Below, piece by piece: positions 33,801 through 40,738 of a stretch of 64,000 nt of DNA. The first letter of the stretch is position 1. Every line of letters starts with the position of its first letter. The notes below the pieces were generated by a model. It did no database searches and was not told the origin of the DNA. It was given only the letters and a program-made list of their open reading frames with translations. Both the position numbers and the translations under genes were made by a program. Origin of the DNA: an uncultured Prevotellaceae bacterium (GTDB lineage: Bacteria > Bacteroidota > Bacteroidia > Bacteroidales > Muribaculaceae); assembly GCA_900320245.1 (NCBI GenBank), contig ONRP01000028.1, positions 1 to 64,000 on the forward strand, in the 5' to 3' direction.

Positions 33801-35678
33801 ATGAAAAATACACCTATCGAACATATTATTGCCGAGAACGAGCGCCGCAAGGCAATAGCGGCAGCCGACCGTTACGACCAACTAACGGGCGAGGGCTGCT
33901 ACGGCGACCGGGTGGAGGCCGACGGATGCCGCGTGCCGCGCGCTGTGCTCGCCCGCTGTCCCGACTACCTGTCGCTGCCGCCGCTGGAGCGCGACCGCTG
34001 GCGCATCCAGGAGGACTTTGAGTACTGGTGTGTCCGCTGCGTGACCATCAAGGACAAACTGAGCGGCCGCAACGTGCCCCTGCTGCTCAACCGCCCGCAG
34101 CGCCGGCTGCTCGCCATGATGGAGGACCAGCGCACGGTGGGCCGCCCGGTGCGCGTCATCCTGCTCAAAGCACGCCAGTGGGGTGGCTCCACACTGGTGC
34201 AGATGTACCTGGCCTGGATGCAACTGGTGCGCCATCAGGGTTGGAACAGCCTCATCTGCGGTCACCTGCATGTGACAAGCAAGAGCATCAAGCGGATGTA
34301 CAACCTGCTGCTGCGCCACTATCCGCGTGACCTGCTCGACGGCGGGCGGCCGCGGTTCACCAAACTTGAGGGCCAGCCCAACGTGCAGCAGGTCGAGGGC
34401 CGCGATTGCCTCGTGATCACTGCCAGTTCGCGCAGCGAGGATGCCGTTCGCGGCTATGACATCAAGATGGCCCACCTGAGCGAGGTGGCCTTCTGGCAGT
34501 CGAGCGCGATGCACAGTCCCGACGAGGTGGTGCGCAGCGTGTGCGGCAGTGTGGCCCTGGAGCCCGAGACCGTCATCGTGCTCGAGTCGACAGCCAACGG
34601 CGTGGGCGACTACTTCCATGACGAGTGGCTGCGCGCCCAGATGGGACGCAGCGACAAGCAGCCGGTCTTTGTGCCCTGGTACGAGATCGATATCTACTCG
34701 CACGAGGTCGATGACCCCGAGGCGCTGTGGCGTGAGATGGACGAGTATGAGCACACGCTGTGGAACGACGGATGCACCCTGGAGCAGGTGAACTGGTATC
34801 ATCACAAACGACGGGAGTACCGCCGCCACGAGATGATGATGGCCGAGTATCCCACCAGCGCCAGCGAGGCATTTGCCACGAGCGGCAACCACCCGTTTCC
34901 GCGCGAGGACCTGGACCGCCTGGAGCAGGGCTGTGCAGGAGGACCGCTGCTGGAAGGCGACATCCAGGGCGACGGCATGAGCGGTGAGGCCGCCAAGCGC
35001 AACATCCACCTGGTGAAGTCGGCCGGCGGCCTGCTGCGCGTGTGGGAGGCCCCCGAACGCCAGCGGCCTGTCAAGACGCGCTACATGGTGGTCGTGGACG
35101 TGGGCGGCAGGGCCGACAGCAGCGACTACTCGGTCATCGCCGTGTGGCGCATGGCCGCCGGCGGCCGCAAACCCGCTATCGCGGCACAATGGCGCGGCCA
35201 CATCGACCACGACGAACTGGCGTGGAAGGCGATGCAACTGGCCAAGTACTACAACGACGCGCTGCTCGTCGTGGAGAGCAACACGCTCACCAACGAGGCC
35301 GCGCGTGCGGGCGAGAGCGATTATATCCTGGAGAAGGTGTTGCACGTCTATGGCAACGTGTACCGCAGGGAGTCGGGGCGGCTGGGATTCCACACCAACG
35401 GCAAGACCAAGCGCAAGGCCATCTCGGCACTCATCGCCGCACTGCGCGACGACAAGTATGTGGAACGTGACATCGAGGCGGTGAACGAGATGCGCTTCTA
35501 TGAGGAGCACAACGGGCGCTATGCCGCCCGGGCCGGCAAGCACGACGACATCCTGATGACGCGTGCCATCGGCTTGTACCTGATGGAGGACCGTCGCGTC
35601 AATCCCGACTGGCAGCCGCCGTCGGTGTCGCTCAGTGTCGATACGTGGTGCGTCGAGCACGTCGCTACCGGTAGGTGA
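33801..35678 (+). CDS. Phage-type terminase large subunit
   Basis: 625 residues. ATPase half: a terminase Walker A variant KARQWGGST (Lys near residue 123), a Walker B-like segment IKMAHLSEVAF with the catalytic acid Glu, and the coupling motif ESTANG. Nuclease half: the RNase H-like acidic residues in VVVDVGGRADSSDYSVIAV, VVESN and GKHDDILMTRA. All core motifs look intact, so the packaging motor could be active. No portal, capsid, tail, integrase or small terminase gene adjoins. The start is ATG 33801 (the frame extends to a TTG at 33795). It ends at a bidirectional terminator shared with the convergent gene. Confidence 0.85.
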   Translation: MKNTPIEHIIAENERRKAIAAADRYDQLTGEGCYGDRVEADGCRVPRAVLARCPDYLSLPPLERDRWRIQEDFEYWCVRCVTIKDKLSGRNVPLLLNRPQRRLLAMMEDQRTVGRPVRVILLKARQWGGSTLVQMYLAWMQLVRHQGWNSLICGHLHVTSKSIKRMYNLLLRHYPRDLLDGGRPRFTKLEGQPNVQQVEGRDCLVITASSRSEDAVRGYDIKMAHLSEVAFWQSSAMHSPDEVVRSVCGSVALEPETVIVLESTANGVGDYFHDEWLRAQMGRSDKQPVFVPWYEIDIYSHEVDDPEALWREMDEYEHTLWNDGCTLEQVNWYHHKRREYRRHEMMMAEYPTSASEAFATSGNHPFPREDLDRLEQGCAGGPLLEGDIQGDGMSGEAAKRNIHLVKSAGGLLRVWEAPERQRPVKTRYMVVVDVGGRADSSDYSVIAVWRMAAGGRKPAIAAQWRGHIDHDELAWKAMQLAKYYNDALLVVESNTLTNEAARAGESDYILEKVLHVYGNVYRRESGRLGFHTNGKTKRKAISALIAALRDDKYVERDIEAVNEMRFYEEHNGRYAARAGKHDDILMTRAIGLYLMEDRRVNPDWQPPSVSLSVDTWCVEHVATGR

Positions 35679-35716
35679 GGTGGTGGGGTTTTGCAGCCCC
35701 GTTTACGTGAGTGCAC

Positions 35717-35753
35717 AAAAAAAACCGTGGGTCCCAATGGGACTCACGGTTTT
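35717..35753. terminator. Bidirectional terminator
   Basis: CCGTGGGTCCC pairs with GGGACTCACGG (one G-U), flanked by eight A on the left and TTTT on the right. It terminates both the terminase gene and the convergent secreted-protein pseudogene. Confidence 0.85.
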
Positions 35754-35780
35754 GTCATATCCAGATAAGAGGAGTTTCTT

Positions 35781-36671
35781 ACTTGATGACCTTGCAGGTG
35801 CTGGTGGTACCATCGTTGTAGGTGGTCACCTTGATGTTAACACCGTCGAAGGGCATGTTGCTCTCCATACCGGCAACGTTGTAATACTTCACGTTGTTGA
35901 TGGTCTTCTGGTCCAGGTTCTCAACTACACTGCTGCTGCCGAAGAGGGATCAGCGGTGAAGGCCTCACGGAAACCGAACTCCTGGTTGGCGATGATAATG
36001 TCGTTGAGGCGACCCTCAACCTCAACCTGGTTGTTGTTCTGCAGATAGATACCAATCAGGGGAGCGTCGTCTTTCTTCAGGGCGCCGTTCTCGCGATACA
36101 TCTTGGCGTTCTTGCTGCTGAAGTGGGTGCCGTTGTTCTGCTTGTTGGAGATGATCAGGGTGTAAACGCGGTAGGTGATACCGTCGATAACCTTGCTCTC
36201 CTTCTCACCATAGGTGAACTCAGCGCTGTTAGGCATACGGTTACCCTGCTCGAACTGTACGAGGTCGCCGTCTTCGTTCTCAATCTCAACCATCTCGATG
36301 GACTGAGGAACATAGATGTCGAACTGTACCGAGTTGTAGGTGATCTCGTTGTAGGGCTCAGCATTGTTGGCAATCAGGGTGGGAGTCAGGGCCTGAACTT
36401 TCTCGTTGAGATAGATCTGGTCGTCATCCAGCCACAACCAAACGGTTTGGGGAGTACCGGCCTTGAACGATACGACGTTGTCGTAGGTCGTAGCCTCGCC
36501 CATGTCGCTGTAGTCACCACGAACGAAGAGGTGGTCGAGGGTAGCCTGACCAACCATAGCGGGAGTACCGTCGCTCAGGGTAGCATACTCGCCGTTGCTC
36601 AGTTCATCGGCAAAAGCAGAAAGGCTCAGCGATGCTGCGGCAGCAAAAAGAAGTAAATTTTTAATCTTCAT
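35781..36671 (-). pseudogene. Secreted protein with type IX-like tail, single-base frameshift before the tail
   Basis: The first 248 residues read from a signal peptide (NLLLFAAAASLSLSAFA) through a beta-rich body rich in Asn and Asp. The frame then stops at a TAG near 35925, just after a GCAGCAGCAG tract. In another frame the sequence continues as VVENLDQKTINNVKYYNVAG, then GVNIKVTTYNDGTTSTCKVIK and a TAA at 35781. The tail is the same family as at 1-253, 19449-20672 and 46276-48144. One added base upstream of the CAG tract restores the frame. It could be a slippage mutation or an assembly error. Intact length would be about 296 residues. Confidence 0.75.
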
Positions 36672-36934
36672 AATAAATGAGTTAAAATGTTAGTAATAAT
36701 GTTAATTAATATTTTTTGTTTTTAGTCGTTTCAATTCGTTTATCTACTGCACTGGATGCCAATATGGGCAAAAGTGCATAAAAACTACAATAAATCGCTG
36801 AAAATGAGAAAACTACACAACAAAAGCGCAAAATTTCCCCCTTTTCAGACTACAATATTACGAACTTTTTTTGAACTGGCAAAATTTTTTTGAAAAATCG
36901 CTGAAAAAACTATTAACAGGTGCATAATTGGACC

Positions 36935-37042
36935 GTAACGATTCACCAAAACCCAGCAACAATAACTCACGCAAAGATCTTGGATCTTGTTTCTTGATAA
37001 AAAAACTTAGCGCCTTGCCGTCTTAGTGTGGGGCTTCGTTAC
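36935..37042. repeat. Degenerate copy of the MITE-like repeat
   Basis: It begins GTAACGATTCACC and ends CTTCGTTAC, with the inner block CTTAGCGCCTTGCCGTCTTAG. It is a worn relative of the elements at 45990-46178 and 50877-51093. The AT-rich DNA at 36672-36934 upstream of the pseudogene shows no other feature. Confidence 0.5.
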
Positions 37043-37084
37043 AATTGGGTCTTATGCGCCTGTCGTACTTCACTTAGTGTTTGG

Positions 37085-37340
37085 GGAAAGCCCCGCTAGG
37101 GGCGTCTAGGGTATAGGCAGGGGTGTAACGAAGCGAAGCCGAGTGAAACCCCTGCAGCAGTTGAGAACACACGTTCAAGCCCCATCGGGGCGACAGTAAG
37201 TCAATGACACATGATCTGTCACCCCTAACGGGGTTAATTGATGATTGGATGTACATTTACAGGGGTTCCGCTGCGCTCCACCCCTGCCTAAGCCCTGACC
37301 AGCCCTAATGGGCTTCAAATTAAGCCCTTTCAAGCGAAAA
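37085..37340. repeat. Cluster of short GC hairpins
   Basis: Successive palindromes of the form AAGCCCCGCTAGGGGC, GCAGGGG...CCCCTGC, AGCCCCATCGGGGC, ACCCCTAACGGGGT, CAGGGGT...ACCCCTG and AGCCCTAATGGGCT occupy this stretch. One pair encloses CGAAGCGAAGCCGAG and another CCGCTGCGCTCC. It is non-coding; repeats of this style occur between genes in other Bacteroidetes. Confidence 0.6.
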
Positions 37341-37413
37341 TGCCATAACGGCATTGATATTGAGGCGCTTATGGAACTTTAGCGCTTTTTCCCCGGACAC
37401 AAATAGTCGTTTT

Positions 37414-37563
37414 TCAGCGCTCATGGCGGCTCTTGAGTGTGTCGCCGGAACGCAGCATCGCCGTGAGTTGGCGCAGCCGTTTGTACCAGCCGGGACGGGC
37501 GGCAGGTCGCAGGGTGGGGATGCGGGTGCGGCGGCGCGGGGTGTTGAAAGGCTGCTTGATCAT
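37414..37563 (-). CDS. Small basic protein, 49 residues, translationally coupled
   Basis: The ATG at 37563 overlaps the stop codon of the DUF6048 gene (ATGA at 37560-37563), the same junction type as the next two upstream junctions in this operon. The product has about fifteen Arg/Lys residues (start MIKQPFNTPRRRTRIPTLR) and no hydrophobic segment. No family is recognised. The regular ATGA coupling is the main argument that it is translated; it may also be chance. Confidence 0.4.
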   Translation of the reverse strand: MIKQPFNTPRRRTRIPTLRPAARPGWYKRLRQLTAMLRSGDTLKSRHER

Positions 37564-38426
37564 GGCTTGTCAGTGTTGCTGCCGCGGTGCAGCGGCAAGG
37601 TGTAGTAGAGTGAGAGCGAGAAGCCCAGCGAACTGTTGCGCGGTCCGTAGCCCGGGATGAACCAGGGCCGTGAATGCTCGTTCTTGCCGTAGTTGAAGAT
37701 GCTATGGTAACGGATCATCCATCCCAGCGACCACGGCCCGGAGAGTTTCACCTTGAGTCCTGCGCCGGCCTCGCCCCACAGGGCGTGTGAGTGCTCACCC
37801 CGGATGTCGAAGGTGAGGTACTCTTGCCAGTAACTGTTGACGTAGCGGGCTTCGGTGATGTCATAGGTGAACGGGCTGTAGCCCAGCCTGATGCCCAGCA
37901 GCACCTGGTAGTCGGGGCTGTTCTTGAACAGGAAGTTGTAGTTCACGCCCACCTTGAAGTAGGGTGAGGGTTTGCCCTTGTAGGTGAAGTTCAAGTCGTC
38001 GGCCGACGACTTGGCCCATCCCAGTCCGACCTCGGCGGTGGGTTGCAGGCGGTTCCACATGTTGAGCGTGACGTTGACATCGGCGCTGGCATAACTCTGT
38101 CCGAAGGCCATGAACAGCGGCTCGGCCAGGTTGACGCCCACGGCGATGTCGGTCAGTAGGGGGTAGTGGTAGTAGACGCGGCGCAGCGAGTCCTTACGGG
38201 CCTCGGCGACGGCCGCAGCACTGTCACCGCTGATGTACTGCTGGATAATCTTCTCGTCGGTGCCCTTGGGTGGCGGCTGCACGCGGTTGGTCTCGGGCTT
38301 GACGGGTGTCACATGGCGCTTGTCAGGCTCCTGGGCACTCATGCCCAGGGCAACGATGACGGCCATCGCCGTCAGGACGATGACCTTGGGGAGTGTCGCC
38401 AATATGTTGTCGGTCAAGCGTTTCAT
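37560..38426 (-). CDS. DUF6048-like outer-membrane protein
   Basis: 288 residues with a signal or anchor segment (VIVLTAMAVIVALGMSAQ) and a beta-barrel-like body: YHYPLLTDIAVGVNLAEPLF, VGVNYNFLFKNS, VLLGIRLGYSPF, ending SLSLYYTLPL. Pattern and neighbourhood match the Bacteroidetes DUF6048 family, usually encoded beside DUF6452 lipoproteins. Function is unknown; a porin-like barrel is inferred. Start 38426 overlaps the stop of the preceding gene. The upstream extension of the frame lies within that gene. Confidence 0.72.
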   Translation of the reverse strand: MKRLTDNILATLPKVIVLTAMAVIVALGMSAQEPDKRHVTPVKPETNRVQPPPKGTDEKIIQQYISGDSAAAVAEARKDSLRRVYYHYPLLTDIAVGVNLAEPLFMAFGQSYASADVNVTLNMWNRLQPTAEVGLGWAKSSADDLNFTYKGKPSPYFKVGVNYNFLFKNSPDYQVLLGIRLGYSPFTYDITEARYVNSYWQEYLTFDIRGEHSHALWGEAGAGLKVKLSGPWSLGWMIRYHSIFNYGKNEHSRPWFIPGYGPRNSSLGFSLSLYYTLPLHRGSNTDKP

Positions 38427-38911
38427 TGCGACAGGTCGGTGAAGTGGATGCGCAGTGCCGGGGTGCGCGAGTTGGTGATATGGGTGGTCATCATCACCAC
38501 CGAGTCGATGCCGTGGGTGGTGTGGGTTACCTGATTGATGTCGAAGTTGTACATCGCGCCGCACTCGCTGGAGTGGAAGTAGGGCACGGCCTGATAGTCG
38601 AGTGTAATGGTGTCACGCACGACAAACGTCATCGAACTGCTGTTAAAGGTGCGCCACAGGGCATAACTCGTCGACGTCGCGTTGGCGCGCAGGGGCAGGA
38701 AGACCTCTTTGATCGACTTGCCGTCGGCCAGCAGGCTGTCGCCGGGCACACCGATGCCCATGATGGACAGGCCCGGAATCGACTGCTGGGAGTTGCCGAT
38801 GTAGAACGTGGCCAGCGGCAGGCTGCTGCCGTTGTCATAGCAACTGTCGTTGCTGCACGCGGCCAGGGCCAGTGCGGCAATCAGTGCGGCTATGTGGAGC
38901 AGGCGGGTCAT
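38423..38911 (-). CDS. DUF6452-like lipoprotein
   Basis: 162 residues with a lipobox LAACS (Cys 19). The body is beta-rich with an YHSSECGAMYNFDI motif and ends RTPALRIHFTDLSQ. Pattern and pairing with the barrel protein indicate the DUF6452/DUF6048 couple. The lipoprotein may seat on the barrel, an inference from position. Both ends overlap neighbours by ATGA, so the four-gene unit is tightly coupled. Confidence 0.72.
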   Translation of the reverse strand: MTRLLHIAALIAALALAACSNDSCYDNGSSLPLATFYIGNSQQSIPGLSIMGIGVPGDSLLADGKSIKEVFLPLRANATSTSYALWRTFNSSSMTFVVRDTITLDYQAVPYFHSSECGAMYNFDINQVTHTTHGIDSVVMMTTHITNSRTPALRIHFTDLSQ

Positions 38912-39960
38912 AACTCCTCGTTGACGACGGGTTGTTCGCGAGTGATGGTGAGGGGCGTTTCTACGCGCTGGCGGGCCTCAAGGGCGGGAGCGCCGGCGGC
39001 CGTCTCCTCGGTGATTTCCTCGTTGATCTCGTAGTGGTTGCGGTCGTTGCTGTGGCGGATGATGAGTTCGCCCAGGAATCCCGTGAGGAACAGTTGTGTA
39101 CCCAGCAGCATCGACGTCAGCGCCAGGTAGAAGTAGGGCGACTCGGTGACGAGGCGGTAACTGTTGCCGCTGTGCATGTTGTAGAGTTTGATGGCGCCCA
39201 CGACAATCACGGCGATGAAGCCGAGCAGGAACATCAGGCTGCCCAGCAGGCCGAAGAAGTGCATCGGCTTGACGCCGAACTTGGCCTGGAACCACAGCGT
39301 GATCAGGTCCAGGTAGCCGTTGACGAAGCGGTCCAGACCGAACTTGGTCGTGCCGTACTTGCGGGCCTGGTGTTTCACCTCCTTCTCTCCGATGCGTGTG
39401 AAGCCGGCAATCTTGGCCAGATAGGGGACGTAGCGGTGCATGTCGCCGTAGACCTCGATGTGCTTGACCACCTCACGGCGGTAGGCTTTCAGGCCGCAGT
39501 TGAAGTCGTGCAGGTTGTGGATGCCGCTCACGCGCCGTGCCGTGGCGTTGAACAACTTGGTGGGCAACGTCTTGCTCAGCGGGTCGTAGCGTTTCTTCTT
39601 CCAACCGCTCACCAGGTCATAACCCTCGTCGGTAATCATGCGGTAGAGCGCGGGAATCTCGTCGGGGCTGTCCTGCAGGTCGGCATCCATGGTGATGATG
39701 ACGTTGCCCTTGGCCCGTGCGAATCCCGTGTTCAGGGCCGGCGACTTGCCGTAGTTGCGCCTGAACGAGACACCCTTCATGCGCGGGTTCTTGTCGTGCA
39801 GCCCCTTGATGACCTGCCAGGAGTCGTCGGTGCTGCCGTCGTTGATGAACAGCACCTCATAGGAGAAACCGTTCTCGTCCATGACGCGCTCGATCCACTC
39901 TGCCAGTTCGGGCAGCGACTCGGCCTCGTTGTACAAGGGTACTACTACTGAAATGTCCAT
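38908..39960 (-). CDS. Family 2 glycosyltransferase, polyprenyl-phosphate type
   Basis: 350 residues: a GT-A catalytic domain (ISVVVPLYNEAESLPEL, then IITMDADLQDSPDEIP with the nucleotide-sugar Asp residues) at 1-230, and two C-terminal membrane helices (about 235-265 and 275-305). This is the DPM1/GtrB/ArnC-like class, which moves a sugar from a nucleotide donor to undecaprenyl phosphate on the cytoplasmic face. The sugar is not deducible. The gene follows DUF4199 in the same order seen in many Bacteroidetes and overlaps the DUF6452 gene. Confidence 0.85.
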   Translation of the reverse strand: MDISVVVPLYNEAESLPELAEWIERVMDENGFSYEVLFINDGSTDDSWQVIKGLHDKNPRMKGVSFRRNYGKSPALNTGFARAKGNVIITMDADLQDSPDEIPALYRMITDEGYDLVSGWKKKRYDPLSKTLPTKLFNATARRVSGIHNLHDFNCGLKAYRREVVKHIEVYGDMHRYVPYLAKIAGFTRIGEKEVKHQARKYGTTKFGLDRFVNGYLDLITLWFQAKFGVKPMHFFGLLGSLMFLLGFIAVIVVGAIKLYNMHSGNSYRLVTESPYFYLALTSMLLGTQLFLTGFLGELIIRHSNDRNHYEINEEITEETAAGAPALEARQRVETPLTITREQPVVNEEL

Positions 39961-40025
39961 ATCGTCAGAATGATATTGTTTTGAATAATCTCACATATTT
40001 ATAAATTAACGGCTCCATGGCAGCA

Positions 40026-40559
40026 TCACCGGCGCTTGGGCAGGCTGCGCCGTGCCACCAGGGCCGTGACGGCGCTGACCAGGCATCCGCCGAAGGTGAT
40101 GAACCAGAAGGCGTTGAATACCGTCTCGATGGGGGTGGGCAGCAGGCGCCGGTCGACCATCTTCTGCAGTATCTCGAGCATCTCGCTGTCGCGCATCTGC
40201 GGCAACTGCTTGTAGGTGTCGATAGCCATCTGTGTCTGCTCGTAGATGTAGTTGGGCCTGAGGTACTGCAGCACCAGATAGACCACCAGGCTGGAGATGA
40301 TCGTGCCCAGGATGAACAGCATGATGCCCAGCATCCACAGTCCCGCATACTCGGTGAAGCCGTTGTCCTCGATGAACTTGCGGCGCTGGAAGGCGTAGGC
40401 CACAACCGGCGTTCCCAGCAGCAGGATGAGGAACACCAACTGCAGCGGGGCAAACCAGTCGGCGTAAATCGATGCCACGGCGGCACACGATAAGTACAGG
40501 CCAAAGGGGAGGCCCCACTGGCCGGCACACTGGAAGATGCTTCTCTTAGGTTCCATCAT
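40026..40559 (-). CDS. DUF4199 integral membrane protein
   Basis: About 177 residues with four hydrophobic helices (VASIYADWFAPLQLVFLILLL, AGLWMLGIMLFILGTIISSLVVYLV, and a C-terminal pair) and a soluble amphipathic stretch EMLEILQKMVDRRLLPTPIE. Family assignment rests on this pattern and on its place before a GT2 gene. Function unknown, possibly a partner of the glycosyltransferase. Start 40559 or 40556 (ATGATG). Longer frames upstream are unlikely. Confidence 0.72.
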   Translation of the reverse strand: MMEPKRSIFQCAGQWGLPFGLYLSCAAVASIYADWFAPLQLVFLILLLGTPVVAYAFQRRKFIEDNGFTEYAGLWMLGIMLFILGTIISSLVVYLVLQYLRPNYIYEQTQMAIDTYKQLPQMRDSEMLEILQKMVDRRLLPTPIETVFNAFWFITFGGCLVSAVTALVARRSLPKRR

Positions 40560-40711
40560 TACAAACTGCAAAGTTACTCTTTTTAATCCATAATGTTGCC
40601 CAATTGGGGATAAAAAAATGAAACGCCGCCGCAAAAAGCCCCTGAAAGCAGATTATTGGCCCCGAAATCGAGAAAACGGCCCTTTTCTTGATGAGATTGG
40701 CCGAAAATGCC

Positions 40712-40719
40712 TATATTTG
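40712..40719 (+). promoter_or_regulatory. Promoter -7 element of the hybrid kinase gene
   Basis: TATATTTG on the plus strand, about 20 bp before the ATG at 40739. A CTTG lies about 21 bp upstream. The element rules out the longer in-frame start at 40688. Confidence 0.65.
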
Positions 40720-40738
40720 CAGTTCTATTGTTTGCAAA

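Noticed and set aside
31782-35678. Full prophage
   Set aside because: Only two phage-type genes; no integrase, capsid, portal, tail or lysis genes and no att-like repeats at the edges.
39965-40530. Two other minus-strand frames over the DUF4199 gene
   Set aside because: Low-complexity Ser/Arg-rich translations without membrane segments; only the 40026-40559 frame gives a sensible membrane protein.
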